A stretch of DNA of 64,000 nt, taken from Sabellastarte sp. h YS-2021. Its lineage: Eukaryota; Annelida; Polychaeta; Sabellida; Sabellidae. Every line of letters starts with the position of its first letter. The first letter of the stretch is position 1. Made by a program: the position numbers and the translations under genes. Of this stretch, positions 19,351 through 29,839 are shown piece by piece. The notes below the pieces were generated by a model, which saw only the letters and a list, made by a program, of their open reading frames with translations, was not told the origin of the DNA and made no database searches. The stretch is taken from the NCBI GenBank assembly GCA_964017235.1, contig OZ024928.1, forward strand, positions 3,968,001 through 4,032,000, written 5' to 3'.

Positions 19351-21310
19351 TCCTGTGGTCACATGATCTTTTGTAGCCATACATATGGCCCAAGTTATAC
19401 TTTAAGCCTCAACAGACCAGTGGTGGTAATCATAAAATGGATAAGCCAAAGATCATTGGAATTCTGCTCAAAATTCTGATGAGGTTTAGTTTATCTGCTG
19501 ACCCTTTACTGAGTACAGACATATATTTAGACATTGTTTCAATTTCTACAATCGCCATTTTAGTTTTTTTTGCATATTTCAACCCAGGGACCATATTTAC
19601 AAAAGGGATAACTGAAAGCTCATCCAAGACAAAGCTCAAGTTTTGTGTAAAGGGTAAAAAACTTGGGTTGTTTTTTTCCCACAGATTTGTGGTTGAGCTT
19701 TTTTATGAGTAACAGTCCAGACATTGATTTGAGAAAAAAAACCTGCAGTGTATTTTATTACAAAATATTCATAACCAAAGCCTACCAAGTAATACCAAAT
19801 TGAAAACCTGACTTGTGAATACCATAAAGAGATTTTTATAGATTACTTTTGTCACACACTTCTGTTAAACAATTCAAAAGTTATTATTTATGCATGAATA
19901 TGATAGAGCGTACTTTAAGTACTTATTTTTATAGACAAGTATTCTTGTTATTTTATTCATGAAGCATATTCTAGGACTATATTCTTTACAATGATAAGCA
20001 GTTGCAGGGTGTAGATTTACTTATCCAGATATTTGTATTTTCAATCATATTCAACATATAATTTTCAATGTGGCTATACCTTGAAGACTGTGATAAAATG
20101 ATTTTTGTCATATCTGGAAAAGCTTTTGTGATATATATTGATTAAATCGGAAAGTGTAGTTTAATTTTAATGAAGTTTTTAACTTTAAATCATTTGTTTT
20201 GAAATAAGCAACTGTTGTGCTTCTGAAATAATTCTGCTGAGGTGATTTAAACAAAAACATAAAATAAAACAGCTACTGTCCGTCCATTAAGGAAGAGTGT
20301 AATATTTTGACAATAGAAGATTGAATGACAGAGGTTCTAGCCAGTGCATGATGTAACATTACTTTATTAATGCAAAAATGTCTGTTCACCTCACATTTTT
20401 CTGTTTTTATATTGACACATTCATACAGGATCGTGATACTGTGATATGTAAAAAACCAGAACAGCTTTCCTCTTGTGTATTATTGTTGGTTATTGTACAA
20501 AACTTACCGTTCACATTCAATTTGAATGAGCATTGACTATGAACCTAATGCAGCATTTTTGTGTGCATGATATTTTAAAGTAGAGCTCAGACCTCTGCTA
20601 AGGCAGCCCAGTGTGACCCCATATCATTATTTGCATCCAAATACTCTTTGAAAAAGGGGGCTTTACAAAATTCAGAGTTTTTATTCGTTAATTTTTGGTT
20701 GATAAGCGATGTCACGTGACTTAGATGTTTGAGTGATTCCATGAAGATTTTGATTTTTAAAGGAAATTATCAACTATTCTGTGTAATTTACTGTTGTTAA
20801 ATATATTATATTGCATACTGTCACACTTTGCACCCTGCCCTTTGAATATCTCTTTATTGTTATCAAAGCATGAATACATGCACAAATACATGAACATGAA
20901 ATTTGAGACACTGATTGAATGGACAGTTCAGGGGGTGTATTTACTATCTCATCCAAGTATTTGACTTAACTTTTGTATACAGATCTAGCCAAGTTAAGCC
21001 TGAGATTTTGCTAAGACCTTGCTGAATACGGCCCCTGGTAAAATCTAGTTAGACAGGGTAAACTGCAGTAATTTTGTTATCAACCTGTACTTGTTAAAAC
21101 AACTGTTATGATTGTAATGTACTCTATGTCCTTGAAAATTGTGTGACCATAGCAATTAAATGACCACTATTTTATAGATGTTTAATAGTAATCTATTTTT
21201 AATTATTTCTTTTGATTATACATGACATACTGTCTAACGTATTTTTGTAATGTTATATTTCCTTATATCATAACACAGTTGTTGTTGAAATAAAGTATAA
21301 AGAAATAAAG
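19351..21310 (+). other. Probable 3' untranslated region of the left gene
   Basis: This AT-rich stretch has no coding frame or clear transposon and runs from the stop codon to two AATAAA hexamers. Assignment as a long 3' UTR is inference from position. Confidence 0.5.
21289..21309 (+). terminator. Polyadenylation signals of the left gene (candidate)
   Basis: Two AATAAA hexamers lie at 21289-21294 and 21304-21309, followed by a T/G-rich stretch (CTTCTTTTGTGT) suitable as a downstream element. They are about 1.95 kb after the stop codon. Other AATAAA matches are expected by chance in such AT-rich DNA. Confidence 0.4.
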
Positions 21311-21516
21311 CTTCTTTTGTGTACTAACTTCTTTTGTTTCCGGGTATTTTAAGGAAAAATATTTGACATATCTTTACCAAATATGGTATGAGCAATAGTT
21401 AGGTTCATAGCTTGCTTGGGAATGCTTACTGATAATAGCTATATAACTGACCGAGTAATAGATACTTAGCTACTTTGAGTAGCTTTTTTATTTTAAGCAC
21501 TTTAAAGAAAAAGTAT

Positions 21517-23321
21517 TATGTCCACCCCACTGGGGGGTGGACATATTATTTTTGCTTTTTCCGGCGTCCGGCGTCCCACTTGGTTTCCAGACATTTTAGG
21601 CAACAGTTCTTATCCTATCTTTACCAAATTTGGCATGCAGGTTTATTGGGTTAATAGCTTGTATGGGATTGCTTTTGGTGATGATAGCTCTATAGCTAAC
21701 TGAGTAATAGCTACTTTGCTACTTTTGAGTAGCTCTTTGGTTTCCAGACATTTTAAGGAATGCTATTAAGCCTAGCTTTCTGAAATTTGGTATGGAGGTT
21801 CATTGGGTTAATAGCTTGTATGGGATTGCTTTTGGGGGGAATTGCTTCATAGATGAGTGAGTAATTAATTAAATAAATGAGTAATTAGCTATTTTGAATA
21901 CTGAAAAAGGCAAATGTGCTCATATCTCCTAAACCGTGCGAGATAGAGCGATTTCGTCAAAATTTTCGACCCACATTGTATCTAAGGAATGTACTCTTTG
22001 CAATTTTCAAAAAATTTTCCCCTCCCCAAAAATGGCGGCCATTTTGAATTTTCGAATTTTTGCCAAAAATTGCAAAACACAAATTTGCTTCTATCTCCTT
22101 AACCGTGCGAGATAGAGCGATTTCGTCGAAATTTTCGACCCACAGGGTATCTAAGGAATGTATTCTTTGCAATTTTCAAAAAATTTTCCCCTCCCCAAAA
22201 ATGGCGGCCATTTTGAATTTTCGAATTTTTGCCAAAAATGGCAAAACACAAATTCGCTTCTATCTCCTTAACCGTGCGAGATAGAGCGATTTCGTCGAAA
22301 TTTTCGACCCACAGGGTATCTAAGGAATGTAATCTTTGCAATTTTCAAAAAATTTTCCCCTCCCCAAAAATGGCGGCCATTTTGAATTTTCGAATTTTTG
22401 TCAAAAATGGCAAAACACAAATTTGCTTCCATCTCCTAAACCGTGTGAGATAGAGCAATTTCATCGAAATTTTCGACCCACAGGGTCTCTAAGGAATGTA
22501 TTCTTTGCAATTTTCAAAAAATTTTCCCCTCCCCAAAAATGGCGGCCATTTTGAATTTTCGAATTTTTGTCAAAAATTGCAAAACACAAATTTGCTTCCA
22601 TCTCCTAAACCGTGCGAGATAGAGCGATTTCGTCGAAATTTTCGACCCACAGGGTATCTAAGGAATGTAATCTTTGCAATTTTCAAAAAAATTTCCCCTC
22701 CCCAAAATGGCGGCCATTTTGAATTTTCGAATTTTTGCCAAAAATGGCAAAACACAAATTTGCTTCTATCTCCTTAACTGTGCGAGATAGAGCGATTTTG
22801 TCGAAATTTTTGACCCACAGGGTATCTAAGGAATGTACTCTTTGCAATTTTCAAAAAATTTTCCCCTCCCCAAAAATGGCGGCCATTTTGAATTTTCGAA
22901 TTTTTGCCAAAAATGGCAAAACACAAAAAGTATGCTTCTATCTCCTTAACCGTGCGAGATAGAGCGATTTTGTCGAAATTTTCGACCCACAGGGTATCTA
23001 AGGAAAGTACTCTTTGCAATTTTCAAAAAATTTTCCCCTCCCCAAAAATGGCGGCCATTTTGATTTTTCGAATTTTTGCCAAAAATAGAAAAACAGGAAT
23101 TTGCTTCTATCTTCTTAACCGTGCAAGATAGAGTGATTTCGTCAAAATTTTCGACCCAACCAATGCAAAAAGGCATGAAGCTGAAATAATTTACATCTAC
23201 ACTAATAAATATTTAAGCATCATTGATATATTTTACAAATGAAACAGGGTCTTGTAAGACTACTGTACAATTTTGGCAAAAGGTTCATGGGGTGGACATT
23301 ACACATGATAATGTGTGTTCT
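21517..23321 (+). mobile_element. Satellite-bearing repeat element, GTCCACCCC family, copy 1
   Basis: The head is a hairpin: TATGTCCACCCC, then GGGGGGTGGACATA (21517-21545). Next comes a module with CTATCTTTACCAAATTTGG and GAGTAATAGCTAC, a 169-bp satellite array, and a tail module. GGGGTGGACATTA (23289-23301) is the inverse of the head, followed by the hairpin ACACATGATAATGTGT. The plan matches the Helentron-like family (copies I-III) but the sequences differ. The exact 3' limit is uncertain because similarity to the copy at 29840-31830 continues about 60 bp past the hairpin. Confidence 0.5.
21905..23160 (+). repeat. 169-bp satellite array (about 7 copies)
   Basis: The marker AATGGCGGCCATTTTGA recurs at about 22031, 22200, 22369, 22539, 22707, 22877 and 23047, giving a 168-170 bp period. 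Each unit also has GCGAGATAGAGCGATTTCGT and TTTTCGACCCACAGGGTATC. Units differ by few bases, suggesting recent amplification. Open frames on both strands are by-products of the period and are not genes. Confidence 0.9.
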
Positions 23322-23379
23322 TCTATGCTATCCTGTTTCTATTCGCATCTACTATCAACAGTGCGTCCTATTTCTAGTT

Positions 23380-24240
23380 TCACCTATGTTCACAAAATTT
23401 GGGATGGAAGATTATTGGATCAGTAGTTTGCTTGGGATTGCTTCTGGTGATAATACCTTTATAGCTAACGGAGTAATAGCTACTGTGCTATATAGCTATT
23501 ATGCTATTTTGAGTTGACTTTTTTTCTAGACATTTTAATAAAACAATGTTTTCTATCTTCACAAAAATTTATATGAAGGATAATTGGGTCACTAGTTTGG
23601 CCAGGATAGCTTTTGGTCGAGGGCAGCTTTGTAGGTATCTGAGTAATAGCTGCTTTGCTACCAGTTCCCAGCAAGTTGAAAGAAAGAGGGACATGGGAAT
23701 TAAAATTTTATTCTTTAACTTTGTAAAAGTACTTGATCTTTTAGAGAAGCACATGACAAAATTTATTACAGTTTATATTACTATTCATGTGTGACCTAGG
23801 CTGGCCGAGCAACCTGCCAAACTGAGCTAAGGATAAGAGGTCAAATCAAGTGACAAATGACCTACAGGTCAAAGCAAGGTCAAGCCAAGCAAGACAATGC
23901 AAAGGAAAGGCAGACAGATTGGGCAGCAATATATAACTGATTTTAGAGTTCATTGCTTGGAATAATTTACTCTGTCCAATCTACCTGCCAACCCAATAAT
24001 AAGCCGTACCAGACCAGAAATGAAATTAACCCGAAAGGTCATAGGTGAACGACTTGCAAGGTCAAAGTCAGGTCAGAGCCAAATCCGACGACCCCGAAGT
24101 GAGGGAGGTAAGCTGGCCAGCAAATAGTGTATTCCAATAAACTGTTAACACACTGAGATAATGTATAAGATCTTTTTAAATTTTTGATATTAATATTTGT
24201 ATGACTATTCTTGAATTCAGTTTGTATACAAGATCTAGCA
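23380..24240. other. Further copy of the GTCCACCCC-family head module, then unassigned DNA
   Basis: Around 23385-23665, TTCACAAAATTTGGGATGGA and GGAGTAATAGCTACT repeat the head module of the element to the left, twice. From about 23790 to 24240 I see only purine-rich GGTCAAAGCAAGGTCAAG-type sequence with no gene. Confidence 0.4.
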
Positions 24241-24268
24241 ATAAAGAAGCACCCAAGCCCCAGTAGTA

Positions 24269-25133
24269 CTAGGGAAGTAGTTCACACTGAAAGGCAAGTG
24301 ACACAGGGTTGGTAGCAGAGACAGAGGAGGAAAGGTAGGTCCATACTGAGTCCGATTTCCAGGTCCCGTGTTTCATAATGTGTTCGAGAGGAACCCCTTG
24401 ATGAAAAGCCCAAGAAGCCCCAGCCCTTCTAAAATCGTGGAAGGTTAGGGCCTTCTGAAGGCCCAAAGCTTTACAAATGTCTCTTAAATGCTTACGGGGA
24501 ACTGAATCAGTGGTACCCACTTTTTCTGTCTTGGGATCACAAATACAGGAGAATTGGAATCCCCAGGGAAAGCTTGCAAAAGGGTCCTAAGGGCAGTGAC
24601 AGGACAAAGGGAACTCTCTTGAAGATCTGGTAAGGGTATTGTAGCAAATTATTTTCTATTTTGCATGGTCTTAGACCAAGTAACCACCAGTACCGCTCAC
24701 TGTTGACCAAAAATGACATCCCTTTTTGCCAATTGCCTAGTATGGTCAAAAGTACTTGCAGAATGGGGCAACAAATTGGACAATCTCATAAATGAAAAAA
24801 AAGCGACCAAGTAGAGTGGTTTAAAAACCACTGAAAAGCTAAACTTGTCACATTGTTCCACAATTCTTTGCAACAATTCTATATCCAATGAAAGCACCAG
24901 CTTGGGTTTGAAAGGGGCCTGTAATTTTAGTGATTTTAAAAACAGTGGCAAACGCTTATCTTTAAATGCACTTGTATACAAGCCATACACAATATGTAAT
25001 GCCCTGAGAGCTGTAAGATAATTCTACGGTATTTCCTCAATGTGGTGGGACAAAAGCCTGATAACAATCTATCAGCAGCAGAGGTGGCCAGCTGGGCTGC
25101 CATGCCCAATGAATCTGAAACACAAAAGAACAT
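24269..25133 (-). pseudogene. Element C tyrosine recombinase remnant
   Basis: The C-terminal catalytic part is clear: LTFHDFRRAGASWAF gives HxxR, then GVPLEHIMKHGTWKSDSVW followed by TYL with the likely nucleophile Tyr. Upstream, in other frames, are the N-terminal fold (LLSGFCPTTLRKYRR, DIELLQRIVEQCD) and FFSFMRLSNLLPHS, which contains the first catalytic Arg. At least three frame changes occur between them, so no enzyme can be made. Confidence 0.8.
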
Positions 25134-25178
25134 ATAGTTTTAAATGTCATGGTTCAGAAGAGTCAGGTCCAAATGGGT

Positions 25179-27209
25179 TTAAACCCAAACTGATTGAGGT
25201 AGAATTTGCAGCAACTGTCTATAATTTTCAGCTGAAAACTGCCATCTAGACAAAAGGTCAGCTAATGTATTCTCCTTCGCTGGAATATGGCAAACAAGTA
25301 TCTGTATATTAAAAAGTGCACAGATTAACCATTTATTTCTGGCCAGAAGTGCAAGGGTAGCATCTCTAGCCCTACCTTTTTGAAGTACTTCAACTACTGC
25401 CATGTTATCACAATGAATCTTAATTTTTTTATTTGACCAGTGTACAGGGGCCGCGGTGGCAGAGTGGTAACACTCTCGCCTCCCACCTCTGAGGCTGGGG
25501 TTCGATCCCCGTCAAGTCCTTATGTGGGAAAGCTGGTAGTTGCTTGCCATTGGTCGGCAGTTCACAGTACAGAACCCTAGTGAACTCTATGTACTGGTTT
25601 CCTCTGCCCTTCCAACTACCCGTCGTGATATGACCTGTACAGTGTTGAAAGTGACGTAAAACCCCAATAAATAAATTGACCAGTGTACAGCCCACACTTT
25701 AACGGCAACAACTATGTTAAGAAGTTCTAAATGTACTATATTGTAGTTGTTATAATTTTTGGGTGTGGGTAAAGCATACACCACGGATTCAAAACTAGCC
25801 CCCAGACCTGATAAGCAAGCATCCAAATGAACCTCTGTGTGACAGTAATTTGTGTTGTAATATGTAACCCCATTGTATTGTGATAAAAATTGGTTAAACC
25901 AAGCTAAATCCTTTCTAAATTCTGGGGTGATTAAAATTTTACGACTTTGAACATTATCTCTAAGCATTTGTAACATTCTATTCAGAAAGTACCTAGAGTG
26001 TTTCACGCATCTAGTTACATAAAGTAAAGAACCCAGAAGTGATTCGAGATCTTGCTTCCCGCAATAAGTTTTTGTACTCCATCGTGAGCATAATTGGGTT
26101 ATTTCATGCAACTTATCTGCAGGATTGGAAACAGTTTTAGTAATTGAATCAACTAGGATGCGTAGACACACTACAGAAGTGGATGGTGGAACCAGCTTTT
26201 TGAGGCTGATGTCAAGACCTAATTCTGCCAATAAATCCTTCAAAAAGTGAAATAAAGTGTATATCAGAGGGCAATACAGTGTATATTAGATTGTCAATAT
26301 AATTAAACAAGTTGGGGAAACCATTCTGATTCATAATGTGGTGAATGGCATCAGTACACCTCTGAAAAATTAAAGATCCGTGCCTGAATCCAAAAGCCAC
26401 CGATTGATCAAGGAAGTACTTATCTTAGAACTGTAAGCCAAGAAGATCTATATCCACAGGATCTACCTTAATATGGCGAAATCCCTGCTAATATCAATCT
26501 TATACATTTGAGCAGAAGTACCTAAATTTCTCAACAAATTCGTTATAGTTTCAACAGATGTATAATGAAGCTCATATTCTGTACCTAAGTACACATTTTT
26601 CTTTACCCCATCATTAACGGAGGCAACTAAGATCCATAATGTTTTTTTTACTACTAGAATTCTGCTTATCCCTAACCAAAAGGGGTGAAACATGCATATG
26701 TATAGGCTTAGAGTCAAAAGGACCTAACATGGCATTATGATCAATTTCTTCCTGAATGAATTGGCTGATATGCTGCAAGTATGACTGACTTCTGTGGAAC
26801 TTAGAACACCGTTCCTATCAAAATCAAGCGGGAATCCGAATTCTAATATGTCACATAATTGTGGGTCCCAATAGTTGGACAAATGGGCCCTCCAGTCCTT
26901 AATATTAAGGCCAGACTGCACAGGAATGCGACACTTCATGTAATTGGGCATTTTTGTAGCTTTAATTAATTGATGAGCCTCTAGGCTATTTGGAATATCT
27001 TGCCAATAAATTATTTCCCTAGTATATACCTGTAAAGGTGCTTTAGGTATGAAGCCAGACGTATTTGCTACTAGCTTACTGTTATCTGGCTTCATATCTG
27101 TGTGAGCCATTACCTCATTTTCATTGCTAAGACAAGACTCAATAATAGGGTCTATATATTGCGGTTCTAAGTTTCTGGATAGCATTTGTTTGTCAATAGT
27201 CTTGTGCAT
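25179..27209 (-). pseudogene. Element C reverse transcriptase / RNase H remnant
   Basis: The pieces in order are: pre-RT block (CRIPVQSGLNIKDWRAHLSN, then FGFPLDFDRNG; 27209-26724), palm N-terminal part (26717-26463), palm with FGFRHGSLIFQRCTDA and the damaged catalytic motif YIDNLIY (YIDD expected; 26400-26212), thumb/connection LGLDISLKKLV, LLGSLLYVTRCVKHSRYF and LAWFNQFLSQYNGVTYY (26243-25690), then RNase H split by a SINE and resuming as MAVVEVLQKGRARDATLALL and ADLLSRW (25403-25179). Loss of the second catalytic Asp and several frameshifts show it is dead. Confidence 0.8.
25448..25675 (+). mobile_element. tRNA-derived SINE with perfect target duplication
   Basis: The A box TGGCAGAGTGGTAA and B box GGGGTTCGATCCCCG lie about 40 bp apart near the 5' end. 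The 3' part has GATATGACCTGTACAGTG and GACGTAAAACCCC, then an AATAAATAAA tail. A 15-bp duplication TTGACCAGTGTACAG flanks it exactly (25433-25447 and 25676-25690). It interrupts the RNase H of element C, so it inserted later. A related copy is at about 50022-50232. Confidence 0.9.
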
Positions 27210-27460
27210 GTTAAATTCACTTGCAGGTGTGCCTGGCAGACATTTGTGCTCTTTGAGTGATTTCTAGAGTGACAGCCTTCAGATCTTCCCCTTACCAAAG
27301 ACCCAGTTTTGTTTTTTTCCCCACCAATAATATGTTTTCTTGAGAAGCCAACAAGGGCTTAATATTTGGCTGTACATTTTTAACATCAACAGCTCTTGTA
27401 AGGCTGTACCTATCACTCTTTTGACCTTGCAAAACTTATTCTGAACCATCATCAATATGG

Positions 27461-28108
27461 TCATCTACCAATAACATTTGCAAGGGCTGAAATCTGTTTT
27501 TTCACTAACACTGAAGCCGCACATGGGCACAGTGACACCAACACTTTTTCTCCTATCAGCTTTTGCTGCATTTGTTTGCAATTTTTTGTTAAAACAAGGA
27601 TCAGGACGCGAACATTGAACAGTATTTGTATTAGCCAAACTTGTGTCAGTGGGACTAAAATTCTTAACATCCCTCTTGCAGACCTTAGCTGTACATGGAG
27701 AAGTTTTCTGTGTAACATCCCCACTAAAAATGCACGCGGCCTTGACCTCATGGTCCTTATTAGCCACTGTATTTCCCAGTGCCTGTGCATAAGATTTCTT
27801 TTCATCAATTTTTTAAAAGCCTTGGTATATGCAAACCACTTGAGTGCTGTATTTTTACCAGCATCCATTTCAGACTGAGACATTAAAAGCATATCATTAT
27901 ATACAATTCGAGGCCAAAATTTGTGGGTCCCCCCCAAGTTACTCGTTTTTTGACATTGCCTTTTTGTTGCTTTTATTCCTACAGTTTTGTTCAGAGTGTG
28001 GGTATGTTTTCCCAGTTTGTTGAAAACAATAACTGCAAATATGCCTATACATGGTACCTTTGGTGTGATCTTTGATGTATACATGTGCCCTGATTGAAGT
28101 ATGAGCAA
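27461..28108 (-). pseudogene. Element C gag/spacer region, frameshifted
   Basis: Two overlapping frames carry Cys-containing segments (SPCTAKVCKRDVKN, VPMCGFSVSEKTDF) expected for the zinc-binding end of a DIRS gag, but the frame changes repeatedly. A segment ending HTHTLNKTV suggests the His part of a Cys/His array. Assignment is by position between gag and RT. Confidence 0.5.
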
Positions 28109-28159
28109 GTGAAAACCTTACTATTTTTTCAACTTTTTCTGAGAATTTTGAGCCTCACC

Positions 28160-29508
28160 TGGTGAGGTGGTCACGTGTCTTTGAGCATTAGCTCTACGGA
28201 TTCTATCCAACTTATCAGTCTAACTATAACCTTTGACCTCTCCTTGCTCCATCCTACAAACAGGACTGCGTGGCTGGCCCTTGCCACATCCCAAGAGAAG
28301 TCATTAGCATCCTCCATTAATGCTATTATAGGAATATATCACGAAAAAACTGTCCAAACGCAGAATTTTAGCACGGGTGGCGTTGTCAAAGCACGAAGGC
28401 ACATGACTGTTTTAAATAAAATACCCTAAAACACTTGTAAAATTAACAAAATTATCCAAGTGAAGCCATGTTGGCTGTTCCATCAAGTGAACAGGAGTAA
28501 TTTTTTTTTCAAAAAATATACTGTAAACTTTTTCTGAATCAAGGTACAAGCAAACAATTCAAAAATGCATAACTTTCTACACTATCTCATAGTATTTTAA
28601 ATATAATTATGAAAACAAACTTATAGACAATTGTTTTTCAGCCAATAATTATGCATGGGGAATTTGATAACAGCCGTAATGTTGATGCAGAATTTTAGAC
28701 GGTTTAGAAATCGCTCTCGACCAATCAGAATGACGGACACATCTGTGTCATGTTAGAATAAATAATCTAGCATATGTTCTTTAAGTTGAGGATTTTTCTC
28801 TTCCCTTAGGATCCGGCAAAAGCCAGCCACCCATTGGACAACAGAAAGCTGGTCAAATTGTATCCGTTCTTTTTTGGATCCTGATAAGACAAACTCTTGT
28901 GGCCATTTTACACGATTTGGGACCACCTCAATCAGTGATTTAATTTTTTTACCTGAATTCTCATTGTTCGCAAGATCTCTGAGTCTCTGGTCCACCTGAC
29001 TTTGGATATATGAATCTTGTCTGATTTTGTATAAATCTGGCAACCCAGCCTGTGTTGGTGACACTGTAACCGAGGCAGCCTGTGAACTGGTTTTCTTTTT
29101 GGAAGCTCCCTTCATTTTTTTCGGATCCAAATGTTTCTTTACATTGTTTTTTCTAAAACTTGTAATCTATCACTAATAGCAGAAAGCTGAGAGTATTTGA
29201 ACATTTATCGCCTGCTGAACGGCAACATCCGACAATGAACTCTGTGTATCAAAAGTACTGCGAGTACTTGGAAGTACTCTGTGTGTTTGTTTATGTATGT
29301 GGTCATTGTCAGAGCTTTCTGCCACAGCACTCCAATTTAACTCCGAATCACAGGATTCATCCGAATCAGAGTCCTGATCCTGCTGTACTACATTAGCCAA
29401 AAATGCTGAATCATCCGACATTTTATTTTGAACCGGGAGTTTACCAGTTTCACTACCAGAACGCAAGTTGTAGTGTTTTTTGTCGGTCTCTGTCATTGTA
29501 CACCACAA
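28160..29508 (-). pseudogene. Element C gag-like gene, interrupted
   Basis: The N-terminal part (29508-29173) has KKHYNLRSGSETGKLP and an acidic DSDSDESCDSEL stretch. The middle (29130-28753) has VDQRLRDLAN, VVPNRVKWPQEFVLSGSKKE and VQWVAGFCRILREEKNPQLK. The C-terminal part resumes at about 28325 (ALMEDANDFSWDVARASHAV, DKLDRIRRANAQRH) after a roughly 430-bp insertion. These blocks fit the capsid-like protein of DIRS/Ngaro elements from my memory of the family. Confidence 0.75.
28327..28760 (-). mobile_element. Short repeat element inserted in element C gag
   Basis: One edge is TATAGGAATA (28327) and the other ends GTCATGTTAGAATA (28760). The same edges bound the repeat at 63155-63681. Both contain CTCTCGACCAATCAGAAT and GTGTCATGTTAGAATA. 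The gag frame reads DYL before it and ALMED after it, so it is an insertion. TA at the edges suggests a Tc1/mariner-type target. Confidence 0.6.
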
Positions 29509-29839
29509 TAAAATAATCTAAAAACAGTAAATACTAAAACCACTTAAAATTGTATGCATGTGTGCTGTCCTTTCAAAACTAATTTTTTAGATGTGTTCCC
29601 ATGTGCCTCCAACTTAAAAATGGTAGAGTGAAGAGGGGTTTACAGCCACTGACCAGAGAGTGGCCAATCAGAAAATGCCACATATACAACCGATGATCAG
29701 TAAAAGAAACTCAATTTGTCAGTAACAAAATTTTTAAAGGTAACACCAACTTCCCCAGAACTGACCTCACCCACACCCACATGTGGTCACAAATTTGAGC
29801 CTACTCTGAATTGCATTTCTGTTTTCACTCTGTTAAAGG

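Larger units (their letters stand above)
24250..29510 (-). mobile_element. Degenerate DIRS-order retrotransposon, element C
   Basis: On the minus strand the order is gag-like (29508 to about 28160), a Cys-containing spacer (28108-27461), reverse transcriptase and RNase H (27209-25179), then tyrosine recombinase (25133-24269). This is the standard DIRS order, but the proteins differ strongly from elements A and B and the gag starts with a HYNLRSG-type motif, so it belongs to another lineage (DIRS or Ngaro-like). Frameshifts and stops occur throughout. A SINE (25448-25675) interrupts RNase H and another repeat (about 28327-28760) interrupts gag. Terminal repeats were not identified, so limits are approximate. 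It lies between the two host genes. Confidence 0.8.

Noticed and set aside
20985-21040. Short stretch GCTGAATACGGCCCCTGG, resembling GGGGTCGTATTGAGCAAAGG at the window end
   Set aside because: Probably fragments of one dispersed repeat, but the matches are too short to define an element.
22060-23131. Repeated 70-80 codon frames on both strands (MPKIAKHKFASISL and the opposite strand's SLDTLWVENFDEIAL)
   Set aside because: These are the same 169-bp satellite read in two directions; no evidence of a gene.
25448-25520. A tRNA gene with A and B boxes
   Set aside because: The boxes belong to a SINE with a tRNA-unrelated 3' part, an A-rich tail and target duplications. No full cloverleaf.
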